A DNA stretch of 11,023 bases from assembly GCA_030593155.1 (NCBI GenBank), contig JAUVHT010000014.1, positions 1-11,023 on the forward strand, read 5' to 3'. The notes beneath the pieces are model-generated. The model did not search any database. It was not told the DNA's origin and saw only the letters and a program-made list of their open reading frames with translations. The stretch comes from Candidatus Bathyarchaeota archaeon. Lineage in GTDB: Archaea > Thermoproteota > Bathyarchaeia > TCS64. A program made the translations under genes and the position numbers. Positions 1-6,694 of the stretch are shown here, one piece after another. Position 1 is the stretch's first letter. Each line of letters begins with the position of its first letter.

Positions 1-519
1 GGACTCCACCCTCTCGACGTCCTCGATCTCCGGGCCCTCGACTACATCAAACACGCTGGCCTCGACGCTCTCAACGGACTCATCCACCGAGATCTCCGGC
101 ACCTCCTCCGCCACAGGCTCAGTAACATCGACTATCGGCTCAGCTTCTTCCTCGACCATGTCCGGAACCGGTTCGACCTCAGGATCAGCTTCCGCAACGA
201 ACTCCGTGATCTCGACGGGTACAACGTCCTCAACAGCCTCGACCTCGATCTCCGGCTCGGCCTCCACAACTTCAACAGTCAGCTCCGCTAATTCTTCCAC
301 CATGATCACGACATCTTCGATCGTCTCAAGCTCAACGACGGGTACATCTTCAACGGGCTCAGGAGCCTCCTCATCGACGACGACCTCCACATCCTCCTTG
401 GGCTGATCCAGTTCGATCTTGTAAAGCGGATAACCACAGTTGAGGCAGTAAAGAGTCTTCGGTACCTCCTCCTTGCAGTTGGGGCAGAGCAAGACCTCTG
501 CCTGTAGACCTGTTTGCAT
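1..519 (-). CDS. Zinc-ribbon protein with long acidic Val/Glu/Pro-rich tail (C-terminus outside window)
   Basis: Reading from an ATG at 519, this frame stays open for 173 codons and runs off the left edge, so the protein is incomplete. Residues 12-28 form a small treble-clef zinc ribbon (CPNC, then CLNC; Cys12, 15, 25, 28), a fold often used for nucleic-acid or protein contacts. From about residue 42 the chain becomes a low-complexity run of Val, Glu, Asp, Pro and Ala. Residues 42-169 contain no Lys, Arg or His at all. There is no signal peptide and no membrane segment in the visible part. A GGTGG lies 3 nt before the ATG, which is close for a Shine-Dalgarno. The function is unknown: the tail could be a disordered linker to a C-terminal domain beyond the edge, or a polyanionic tail for binding basic partners. 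The Ser/Thr-rich frame on the opposite strand is an artefact of this composition. Confidence 0.85.
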   Translation of the reverse strand, partial: MQTGLQAEVLLCPNCKEEVPKTLYCLNCGYPLYKIELDQPKEDVEVVVDEEAPEPVEDVPVVELETIEDVVIMVEELAELTVEVVEAEPEIEVEAVEDVVPVEITEFVAEADPEVEPVPDMVEEEAEPIVDVTEPVAEEVPEISVDESVESVEASVFDVVEGPEIEDVERVES

Positions 520-540
520 ATTCCACCCTTCACCAGTCTG

Positions 541-585
541 TAACTAATATAGAGAGACTCGATTAGCGATTTATTGTTTATAGGC
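541..585 (-). promoter_or_regulatory. Candidate TATA elements for the zinc-ribbon gene
   Basis: On the minus strand there are two AT-rich TATA-like boxes. The first, tctatatta within 541-553, would place the transcript start near 522 and give an almost leaderless mRNA. The second, ctataaacaataaa within 571-585, would place the start near 555 with a leader of about 35 nt. Either fits archaeal TBP spacing and I cannot choose between them. Confidence 0.35.
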
Positions 586-750
586 GCTATTTTGCAAAAT
601 ATCTGTCAATTTACTAACTTTTACTGGCATGATATTTAACTCTTCATTTAAAAAAATCGAATTCAACAATAATCCAACCAACGAACAACGCAAAATTGAT
701 CGTATGAATATGGTGGATCTGACAAGAAAAATACAAAAAAGGGCAGTTCA

Positions 751-803
751 ATATAATTCGAACGACATTAAAACGCATCAAAAAACGACCATTTGAATTA
801 TAT
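751..803. repeat. Imperfect 12-bp inverted repeat in AT-rich gap
   Basis: atataattcgaa at 751-762 is the reverse complement of tttgaattatat at 792-803 with one G-T wobble; nine consecutive bases (751-759 against 795-803) match perfectly. The loop is 29 nt. It could be a regulator site, a weak hairpin in the flippase leader, or chance in AT-rich DNA. It lacks a following T-tract, so it does not look like a terminator. Confidence 0.4.
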
Positions 804-905
804 CCGGGGTTGCATCGAAGCCCTAATCGAACCCCCCTGAGACAAACGATAATTAACCCCCCCTACAATAAGAGACAGAGAAATTTCCACAATGGATCCT
901 TAAAA

Positions 906-912
906 AAGGAGG
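906..912 (+). promoter_or_regulatory. Strong Shine-Dalgarno that points to a CTG start for the flippase
   Basis: AAGGAGG at 906-912 is a full-strength Shine-Dalgarno. The only in-frame start-like codon at proper distance is CTG at 921 (8-nt spacer). The nearest ATG (892) lies upstream and out of frame and stops after three codons. The in-frame GTG at 990 falls inside the first membrane helix, and the in-frame TTG at 810 has no Shine-Dalgarno. Confidence 0.6.
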
Positions 913-920
913 AAACACCG

Positions 921-2486
921 CTGACAGACAACCTCACCGACCATCTACAGCAATCGGCAAGGGGTAGCCTGATCCTCCTCATCGGCCAGGTGAGCTCCAC
1001 CCTCATCACCGCCATAGCCATCATCATAGTCGCAAGATTCCTCGGCTCCACCTCCTACGGGCAGATCACGATAGCGATGATCCCCATCTCCCTGGCCTCG
1101 ATGTTCACCAACCCCGGTGTGAATAGTGGCCTTACGAAGTACATCGCACAATACCGAGCCGAGAACAAGATAGGAGACCTAAGAAATCTCCTCACAACAG
1201 GGTTACTGATCAATACCACGGCAAGTGTAATTTTACTCCTCATTGTGAACATTTCATCAGGCTATCTGGCCAATAATGTGTTCTACCAGCCCGAAATACG
1301 GCTGCTCATCCAAGTAGCCTCGATTAACCTCCTCGCCCAAGCCCTCGTAAACACATCCAAATCCATATTCATTGGATTTGAGAGGATGGAGTTCGTCAGC
1401 CTGATGGTGATAGTTCAATCGATCCTCAAGAGCGTCCTCGCCCCCTCTTTGGTCTTCATCGGCATGGGAGCCCTCGGAGCGGTCATTGGAAACACGACAT
1501 CCCTGCTGATCGCGGGAGCCACCGGTTCTATCATCGTCATCACAGCCTTCTTAAGAAGAAGCACAGACCAAGAATCTACCATCAGCCATGTTGAGGCATC
1601 CCGTATCCTCTTGTCCTATGGGTTTCCCCTCTTTCTCTCCATACTGATTGCAGGGGCGATAACCCAAGTCTATAATATTCTGATGGCTCTACACATAGAC
1701 GCTTTTAGCATCGGGAACTATCAGGCTGCAGTCAACTTCTCGGTGCTGATCACATTCTTCATAATGCCGATATCGACAGTGCTGTTCCCCCTGTTTTCAA
1801 AATTAGACCCTCAGGAGAACGACAAACTAGGGATGATATACCAGAATTCCGTGAAATACGCAGCGCTGATAATCGTGCCAATAACGTCCGTTCTAATCCT
1901 CCTAGCGGGGCCGATAGTTCAAATCGTGTACGGCAACAGCTACCCCCAGACCGCCTACTACCTTCAACTTTACTGCATTAACTTTCTGTTCATCGGAATT
2001 GGATCACACTGCAATGGTAGCCTCCTCAACGGGCAAGGAAAGACAAAGATCATATTCACCGGAAATCTTCTCAACCTCTGCACAGTACTACCCCTAGGTT
2101 TCTATTTGATCCCCAGATTCGGTATCCCTGGATTAATCTTGACCTCAATAATAGCCCCGAAAGTGGGATTCTTCTACTATATCTGGCAGATATGGAGAAA
2201 CTTCGGGTTCACCGTCAACTGGAAAGCTTCGGTAAAGATCTACTTGTCTTCAGCCATACCTTTCATGGTGATCTATTATCTTTTAACTGTCATCAATCTG
2301 AACGATTGGATAACTCTGATTCTGGGGGGTGTATCTTATATCGTTTCATACCTTTTCTTTGTGCTAACCTTGCGGACGCTTGAGAAGGACGATATCCAAG
2401 ATCTCAAGCGTATTCTTAGCTCGATGGGTCCTTTTACACCGTTCTTCAACATCTTCTTGACGTTTTTCGAAAAATTCTTGAAGTGA
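921..2486 (+). CDS. Oligosaccharide flippase (Wzx/MATE-like polysaccharide biosynthesis protein)
   Basis: A polytopic membrane protein of 521 residues if read from CTG 921, or 558 from TTG 810. Hydrophobic segments run almost end to end (first at about 16-40, last at about 465-485), giving roughly 12-14 helices, as expected for flippases that move lipid-linked oligosaccharides across the membrane. Family-like features are the N-terminal ARGSLILLIGQ followed by RFLGSTSYG (39-47), the loop GLTKYIAQYRAEN (70-82), and a C-terminal bundle containing SLLNGQGKTK (367-376). In an archaeon the likely cargo is a glycan for S-layer or archaellin N-glycosylation or a surface polysaccharide; no glycosyltransferases lie in this window to confirm that. 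The start is uncertain because the best ribosome site serves a CTG. The gene is more AT-rich than its neighbours and stands alone behind a long AT-rich gap, which suggests recent acquisition. It converges on fdhD with a 23-nt gap. Confidence 0.9.
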   Translation: MTDNLTDHLQQSARGSLILLIGQVSSTLITAIAIIIVARFLGSTSYGQITIAMIPISLASMFTNPGVNSGLTKYIAQYRAENKIGDLRNLLTTGLLINTTASVILLLIVNISSGYLANNVFYQPEIRLLIQVASINLLAQALVNTSKSIFIGFERMEFVSLMVIVQSILKSVLAPSLVFIGMGALGAVIGNTTSLLIAGATGSIIVITAFLRRSTDQESTISHVEASRILLSYGFPLFLSILIAGAITQVYNILMALHIDAFSIGNYQAAVNFSVLITFFIMPISTVLFPLFSKLDPQENDKLGMIYQNSVKYAALIIVPITSVLILLAGPIVQIVYGNSYPQTAYYLQLYCINFLFIGIGSHCNGSLLNGQGKTKIIFTGNLLNLCTVLPLGFYLIPRFGIPGLILTSIIAPKVGFFYYIWQIWRNFGFTVNWKASVKIYLSSAIPFMVIYYLLTVINLNDWITLILGGVSYIVSYLFFVLTLRTLEKDDIQDLKRILSSMGPFTPFFNIFLTFFEKFLK

Positions 2487-2509
2487 ACTCGATTTAACTA
2501 ACTCTTCTG

Positions 2510-3295
2510 TCATGCGGTCAAGATTCGCTCATTGTGGGTATAGACATTCATGCGCCGCCCCCGCACGAAGCACACCAGCGTTATACCCGTGGCGTCCGCG
2601 ATACCGATTCCAGACTTCAAGGGCCCTGCCACGGATGCTATCACGGGGATCCCGCTGTGGGCGACCTTGAGGACTATCTCGCTCGACTGCCTCCCCGAGG
2701 AGACCAGAACGCACCCCCCCATTTCAACTCCCATTAGGAGCCCTGCGCCGATCACCTTGTCCACGGCGTTGTGCCTCCCCACATCCTCCGCGAAGGAGAG
2801 GACCCCGCCGTCGAGGGAGCAGAGCATGGCCGAGTGGGTCCCCCCGGTCTCCCGGAATACCTCGCTCCGGAGGTTCAGCTCCCTGACCATGCCCCAGATC
2901 TTCTCCGCCTCCACATTGATCTTCGAGGCGACCATCAACGAGCTGAGCCGCTCGCCGCGGATGGGGGTCGAGAGTGAGCCGCAGGCTGTGGTGATTAGGT
3001 CCACCTTGCCCATGTTCAGGACGTTTAGATCCACGTCTACGCGGAGCTCCACGCGGACTTTGAGGGGATTCACCTCGACTTCTTTCAGGTCGTCCAGCGA
3101 GTCGATGATCCCCTCTCCCACCAGATGGCCGACCACGAGCTCCTCGATCATGGCGGGAGTGGCTATCAGGGTCCTGTAGTACTCGCCGTTGACGAAGATG
3201 CAGACCGCCTCGTCCGAGGCGACGACATCATCCCGTTCTATGGAGACTCCCTGCTCAAGGTCTACCCTGTGGAGCTTGATACGTTCAGTCGACAC
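2510..3295 (-). CDS. fdhD: FdhD family sulfurtransferase (formate dehydrogenase accessory protein)
   Basis: FdhD carries sulfur from a cysteine desulfurase to the molybdenum or tungsten bis-MGD cofactor of formate dehydrogenase, which is needed for activity. The 261-residue length is typical. Recognisable blocks are TTACGS with Cys105 at the sulfur-carrying position, GGTHSA (151-156), FAEDVGRHNAVDK (168-180), SSGRQSSEIVLK (199-210), and the terminal RRMNVYT (247-253). The E. coli protein has a CxxC pair in its loop; here only Cys105 is present in that loop. Translation starts at GTG 3295, backed by GAGGTG at 3301-3306 with a 5-nt spacer. No formate dehydrogenase gene is in the window, so its client must be elsewhere. 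It follows the reductase gene by 68 nt on the same strand, with a TATA-like box between, so it may be both co-transcribed and separately expressed. Confidence 0.95.
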   Translation of the reverse strand: MSTERIKLHRVDLEQGVSIERDDVVASDEAVCIFVNGEYYRTLIATPAMIEELVVGHLVGEGIIDSLDDLKEVEVNPLKVRVELRVDVDLNVLNMGKVDLITTACGSLSTPIRGERLSSLMVASKINVEAEKIWGMVRELNLRSEVFRETGGTHSAMLCSLDGGVLSFAEDVGRHNAVDKVIGAGLLMGVEMGGCVLVSSGRQSSEIVLKVAHSGIPVIASVAGPLKSGIGIADATGITLVCFVRGRRMNVYTHNERILTA

Positions 3296-3300
3296 GAGGC

Positions 3301-3338
3301 CACCTCACAATTACTACCATAATTCACCCATTAAAATA
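3301..3338 (-). promoter_or_regulatory. TATA-like box and ribosome site before fdhD
   Basis: On the minus strand tattttaa (3331-3338) precedes GAGGTG (3301-3306) and the GTG start at 3295. A start of transcription about 26 nt from the box would fall next to the ribosome site, giving a very short leader. An internal promoter within a longer transcript is plausible. Confidence 0.4.
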
Positions 3339-3363
3339 GAGGGAGGGCCCGAAGCCGCTGGAT

Positions 3364-4548
3364 CTAGCTCATCCTCCCCAGGGTCTTCTCGATGAGCCTC
3401 ATCTTCGCGTCCATCTGGCAGAAGATGAACTTCGTCACCATCTCCTCCGTGAGCCAGCCCCGCCTGGTGATCAGGTCGATCATCCTCTCGCTCTTGAACA
3501 CGATGTCGCTCATCCTCCTCATCCGAAGGGAGTTCTCCAGGGTCCTCCCCAACTGCCCCCTCCACGCCGAGTCGAAACCTGTCAAAGGCTTCCCTTCTAA
3601 GACATGGTCTGCCATCGCGTTTCCCGCTATCCGGCCGCAGATGAGGGCAGGAGGAACCCCCCCGCCGACGGTGGGGATCGTGTGCCCCCCAGCATCGCCC
3701 ACGGCGATGACATTCCCAGCGCAGGTCCTCGCCATCGGCCCCCCGACGGGGATGCACCCGGCTTTGATCGCCGTCGGCACGGCCCCGGTCAGCTTCACGG
3801 AGGATACGGGGTGCTTCTCGACGAAGTTTCGTTGGTAGTCCCGGATGCCCATCCCCTCCTTCATGTAGGGCGGTCGGACCCCGGTGCCCACATTGGCGAT
3901 GTCGTCCCCCTTTGGGATTATCCAAGCGTAGGCACCTGGGGCGATGTCCTCCCCCAAGTACATGTCGACGCAGTAGGGGTCGTGTTCGACGTTCACCATC
4001 TCGTACTGGTAGCCTATGCCGTAGTCCAAGGGGTCCCTCGACACGGGTAGGCCCGCCCTCCTGGCTATCAGGGAGAAGGCGCCGTCTGCGCCTGCGACCG
4101 TCTTCGCCGGAATGTCGATCGCTCCATCCGTGTTCTTGGCCTTCACCCCCCTCCCCCCCTCGAGGAGGTCGACGACCCTGGTGAGGGGGGCGACCTCGGC
4201 TCCCGCCCGGGCTGCCTCGTTGACCAGATGCTTGTCGAACAGCTTCCTCTCGATGACCAGACCCTGGAAGGGAACGGCGATCTCCACCTCGTTCGGGAAG
4301 ACGAACTTGACATACTTGGTGCGGTTTACTATGCAGAAATTTGGGGGGTCGAAGAGGCCCTCCAAGTCTGATACGTCGGGGGCCAGTCGTCTCATCTCCT
4401 GAAGGCTCGGCAAGAACTCCCCGCACTTGTCTGGGACGCCAACCTCCAGCTCCCTCTCGAGGAGGAGCACCTCGAGCCCCCTCTCCGCCGCGGTTTTAGC
4501 CGTCATAGAGCCCGCTGGACCCGCCCCAACAACGACGACATCATACAA
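3364..4548 (-). CDS. Geranylgeranyl reductase family FAD-dependent oxidoreductase
   Basis: A 394-residue flavoprotein of the family that reduces isoprenoid double bonds, including archaeal digeranylgeranylglycerophospholipid reductase. It begins with an FAD-binding Rossmann motif (VVVVGAGPAGS, residues 4-14) and has the family's KCGE near residues 41-44 with a conserved Cys42. The substrate-site motif is PGAYAWIIPKGD (204-215), close to the described YxWxFP with Ile replacing Phe. The second FAD motif is GNVIAVGDAGG (278-288), followed by PTVGGGVPPAL (292-302). The likely role is saturating the prenyl chains of membrane lipids; by inference it could instead or also saturate a prenyl-quinone tail. 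The start is TTG 4548, supported by GGAGG at 4557-4561 with an 8-nt spacer; the nearby ATG at 4544 is out of frame. It lies 65 nt downstream of the polyprenyl synthase gene on the same strand, consistent with a shared isoprenoid operon. Confidence 0.92.
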   Translation of the reverse strand: MYDVVVVGAGPAGSMTAKTAAERGLEVLLLERELEVGVPDKCGEFLPSLQEMRRLAPDVSDLEGLFDPPNFCIVNRTKYVKFVFPNEVEIAVPFQGLVIERKLFDKHLVNEAARAGAEVAPLTRVVDLLEGGRGVKAKNTDGAIDIPAKTVAGADGAFSLIARRAGLPVSRDPLDYGIGYQYEMVNVEHDPYCVDMYLGEDIAPGAYAWIIPKGDDIANVGTGVRPPYMKEGMGIRDYQRNFVEKHPVSSVKLTGAVPTAIKAGCIPVGGPMARTCAGNVIAVGDAGGHTIPTVGGGVPPALICGRIAGNAMADHVLEGKPLTGFDSAWRGQLGRTLENSLRMRRMSDIVFKSERMIDLITRRGWLTEEMVTKFIFCQMDAKMRLIEKTLGRMS

Positions 4549-4556
4549 GGTTCAGG

Positions 4557-4596
4557 CCTCCACGGTTCAACGTATTAAAAACCACCCATTTTTAAA
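4557..4596 (-). promoter_or_regulatory. TATA-like box and ribosome site before the reductase
   Basis: On the minus strand tttaaaaa (4589-4596) sits about 26 nt from a possible transcript start near 4566, just ahead of GGAGG at 4557-4561. A T-tract at 4576-4580 (minus-strand sense) could alternatively help end the upstream synthase transcript. An internal promoter with partial readthrough is the simplest reading. Confidence 0.4.
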
Positions 4597-4613
4597 GGAT
4601 GAAGACTGTGCAC

Positions 4614-5606
4614 CTAGATTATCACGCCGACTTTCATCCCCGGGCTGAATTTGCTGTAGTACTGGTCCATGATGTAGTTGAGGAACTCCTTCGCCTCCGA
4701 CCTCTCAAAGTCTGCGAGGAACATCCGTCCCCGCTCGGCGAACTCGTTCATCTTCGCCATGCATCTCTCCAGCGCCCCCGTATCCCCGTAGATGCGCTGG
4801 ACCTCCTCGATGTCCACCTTGTCGCTCTGGCCGAAGTAGGCGGACGTGATGGTGATCCGGTCTCTCTCTGAGATGTCCGAGTCGAGGGCGTATATGAAGG
4901 GGAGGGAGACATCACCGTTCAGGAGGTCGTTTCTCGAAAGATCGTCGTCCTTGTTCTCGGCGAAGACCCCGCATACGTCGTCCCTGATCTGATACGCGTT
5001 CCCGAAGTTTTTTCCGAACTCCGCCAGCTTCGCCGAGTCCTCCGGATTCTGGGATCCCATCAGCCCGCCCAGGGCCGCCGCCGCCTCGAAGAGGCTTCCG
5101 CTCTTCAGGTAGTTGATGTTGAGATAGGCCTCCTCTTTGACCAGCTTCCTCCGATTGAAGGTCTGGAGGGCCACCCCCTGGACCATCTTGAGGGCCGTCT
5201 CCGACAGCCAGCGGACCACGCTCGGCCTCCCCGTCATGGCGGCGTATTTGAGGCCCAGGCTGAGCAGGGCGTCCCCGGTGAGGACGGCCCGTTTTCCGCC
5301 GAACTTGACCTGAGTCGAGGGGCGGCCCCTCCTGAAGAGGTCCTCGTCGATGATGTCGTCGTGGACCAGAGTCCCGTTGTGGATCAGCTCGAGGGCAAGG
5401 AACGCTTCCTTGGTGTCCCTATAATCCCCCCCCGCGACTTCGGCGCAGAATGTGCATATTATCGGCCTGAGGCGCTTACCGCCGCCTGTTATCGCATATT
5501 TCGCTGGGACTCGGAGAATGGAGTGGACGTATGAGAGGTCAAGCTCCTCCAGCGCCTTGTTGATGAATCCTAGTTTATCGCCCAGGGCTTCATTGAAATT
5601 AAACAA
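4614..5606 (-). CDS. Polyprenyl diphosphate synthase (IdsA/GGPP-synthase family)
   Basis: This trans-prenyltransferase condenses isopentenyl diphosphate onto an allylic diphosphate to build the C20 or longer chains used for lipids or quinones. The 330-residue protein has all family landmarks: GGGKRLRP (41-48), the first Asp-rich motif DDIID (83-87), RRGRPS (92-97), KSGSLF (168-173) and the second motif QIRDDVCG (206-213), a DDxxG variant. The residue five before the first Asp motif is Gly78, small where short-chain enzymes usually carry a bulky residue, so the product may be longer than C20 (inference). The start is TTG 5606 with AGGAG at 5614-5618 and a 7-nt spacer. It opens a leftward run with the reductase and fdhD, and is divergent from the UbiA gene across a 136-nt promoter region. 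Confidence 0.94.
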   Translation of the reverse strand: MFNFNEALGDKLGFINKALEELDLSYVHSILRVPAKYAITGGGKRLRPIICTFCAEVAGGDYRDTKEAFLALELIHNGTLVHDDIIDEDLFRRGRPSTQVKFGGKRAVLTGDALLSLGLKYAAMTGRPSVVRWLSETALKMVQGVALQTFNRRKLVKEEAYLNINYLKSGSLFEAAAALGGLMGSQNPEDSAKLAEFGKNFGNAYQIRDDVCGVFAENKDDDLSRNDLLNGDVSLPFIYALDSDISERDRITITSAYFGQSDKVDIEEVQRIYGDTGALERCMAKMNEFAERGRMFLADFERSEAKEFLNYIMDQYYSKFSPGMKVGVII

Positions 5607-5613
5607 ACGCCCA

Positions 5614-5655
5614 CTCCTGTACTTTCGAATCCTAAAGTATGCCTCGTATTATATA
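5614..5655 (-). promoter_or_regulatory. Promoter, palindrome and ribosome site of the polyprenyl synthase operon
   Basis: On the minus strand a TATA box (atatataa, about 5648-5655) would start transcription near 5625. A palindrome, tacttt (5620-5625) and aaagta (5634-5639) around an 8-nt spacer, covers that predicted start, where a repressor would block the polymerase. AGGAG (5614-5618) precedes the TTG start. A second 5-bp inverted pair, gcctc (5641-5645) and gaggc (5666-5670), frames the TATA box. Confidence 0.5.
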
Positions 5656-5699
5656 TTTTAACTTTGAGGCTTTTCAGTTCAGCCGGGAAAATCGGGAAG

Positions 5700-5711
5700 A
5701 AATATAAATAC
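5700..5711 (+). promoter_or_regulatory. TATA box of the UbiA prenyltransferase gene
   Basis: aaatataaatac at 5700-5711, preceded by a purine-rich gggaagaa that could act as a BRE, is a good archaeal core promoter. A start about 26 nt downstream (near 5732) leaves a leader of about 10 nt before the ATG at 5743. Only a weak aagga (5729-5732) could serve the ribosome. Confidence 0.65.
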
Positions 5712-5742
5712 GACCTCCTCCACCAGTCAAGGATCACCCGAA

Positions 5743-6636
5743 ATGGATCTGAAAATCTGGTTCAAGGAGACTAGGCCCAGCTTCCTCCTACTGACGCCCC
5801 TCAACTATTCTGTGGGATTGGCAGCGGCGTACATCGAAGGGAGCTTCAACGTGTTTCATTCTATTCTGGGCCTCGTCGGCGTATTGCTCGCTCACATAAG
5901 CATCAACGTGATAAACGACTATTTTGACTATGAGAGCGGCTTGGACCTGAAGACCACGAGGACGCCCTTCAGCGGGGGTAGCGGAATCCTCCCCGCTGGA
6001 GATCTAAACCCCAGGAGCGTGTACCACTTCGCCCTCGCATGCCTCATCCTGGGCGGCGCCATCGGTGTATACTTCGCCTACGCCATGGGGTGGATGCTCC
6101 TCCCCCTCATCCTGTTTGCGGCGTTCACCATCTACTTCTACACGCCCTTCCTCTCCCACTGGTACGTGGGCGAGCTGTTCACGGGGATAAACTTCGGGTT
6201 CCTGATGGCCGTCGGAGCGTACTTCATAATGACCGGAAGATACAGCATCTCGGCCTTCGTCCCAGCGGTGATACCCGGCATCCTCGGGGCGGCGCTCCTG
6301 TTGATAAACGAGTTCCCGGATCTGGAGCCCGACAGGGAGACCGGGCGGAGGAACATAGTAATGGTACTCGGCCTGGAGAGGGCGTCCAAGGTCTACGCTG
6401 GCCTCGTGGCTTCGACCTACGCCTGGGTTCTGATCTGTGTCGCATTCAGGCTGCTGCCGTGGACGACGCTTGTGACCTTCTTGACCCTGCCCACGGCGCT
6501 GAAGGCCGCCAGGGGAGCCATCGCGAATCACAGCGACATCGAGAAGCTGATCCCCGCTCTGGGCGCAAACATCCAGTGGATCCTGTCCATGGCACTGTTG
6601 ACCAGCGTCGGCCTCCTGTTATCCACATTCCTTTGA
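5743..6636 (+). CDS. UbiA family prenyltransferase, MenA-like
   Basis: An integral membrane prenyltransferase of 297 residues, mostly hydrophobic, with about eight to nine helices. UbiA enzymes attach a polyprenyl chain to an acceptor through two Mg-binding Asp motifs. The first is NDYFDYESGLD (58-68), followed by RTPFSGGSG (73-81); the second is NEFPDLEPDRETGRRN (189-204) followed by MVLG. The NDYFDY-SG-D...FSGGSG pattern is the one seen in MenA-type (1,4-dihydroxy-2-naphthoate) enzymes. The archaeal lipid enzyme DGGGP synthase usually shows an NDxxDxxxD motif followed by N-R-P-x-R-P instead. An aromatic acceptor is therefore more likely than a glycerol lipid, though this is inference from motifs. 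It is divergent from the polyprenyl synthase gene, its likely substrate supplier, and 91 nt upstream of the E1-like gene. The ATG at 5743 fits the nearby TATA box. Confidence 0.9.
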   Translation: MDLKIWFKETRPSFLLLTPLNYSVGLAAAYIEGSFNVFHSILGLVGVLLAHISINVINDYFDYESGLDLKTTRTPFSGGSGILPAGDLNPRSVYHFALACLILGGAIGVYFAYAMGWMLLPLILFAAFTIYFYTPFLSHWYVGELFTGINFGFLMAVGAYFIMTGRYSISAFVPAVIPGILGAALLLINEFPDLEPDRETGRRNIVMVLGLERASKVYAGLVASTYAWVLICVAFRLLPWTTLVTFLTLPTALKAARGAIANHSDIEKLIPALGANIQWILSMALLTSVGLLLSTFL

Positions 6637-6694
6637 GACAAGTAGACATGCCCGTTTGTCCCCCTTCCCAGGCGAAAAACGAGGCCATGACACG

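Larger units (their letters stand above)
520..920. other. AT-rich intergenic region between divergent zinc-ribbon and flippase genes
   Basis: About 400 bases hold no convincing gene. The region is much more AT-rich than the rest of the window from 541 to about 800. It contains candidate promoter elements for the leftward gene, further TATA-like stretches (for example near 645-658, 795-803 and 849-856) that could serve the rightward flippase, and an inverted repeat at 751-803. A short hairpin-capable pair (ggggtt 806-811, aacccc 830-835) is followed by two C-tracts at 832-837 and 857-863. A 30-codon ATG frame at 704-796 has no Shine-Dalgarno and is probably noise. The flippase frame stays open back to a TTG at 810, but that part looks untranslated. 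Confidence 0.6.

Noticed and set aside
158..406. Ser/Thr-rich open frame on the plus strand
   Set aside because: It is the complement of the acidic Glu/Val codons of the zinc-ribbon protein; it has no ribosome site and lies wholly within that gene.
704..796. 30-codon ATG frame in the AT-rich gap
   Set aside because: It has no Shine-Dalgarno, no recognisable motif and ends inside the inverted repeat; short AT-rich frames of this size are expected by chance.
810..920. N-terminal extension of the flippase from TTG 810
   Set aside because: The encoded 37 residues are polar and Pro/Asn/Arg-rich, unlike a flippase N-terminus, and a perfect ribosome site lies inside this stretch.
2550..3179. 209-codon open frame opposite fdhD
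   Set aside because: It mirrors a clear FdhD coding frame and has low-complexity Ser/Thr/Pro/Arg content typical of antisense frames in GC-rich genes.
3314..4426. 370-codon minus-strand frame overlapping the reductase
   Set aside because: It is another frame of the reductase gene, dominated by Arg, Gly and Pro, with no motif; the FAD-binding frame is unambiguous.
5743..6636. Reading the UbiA protein as DGGGP synthase of ether-lipid synthesis
   Set aside because: The first motif is followed by FSGGSG as in MenA-type enzymes rather than the N-R-P-x-R-P pattern; the alternative is not excluded without a tree.
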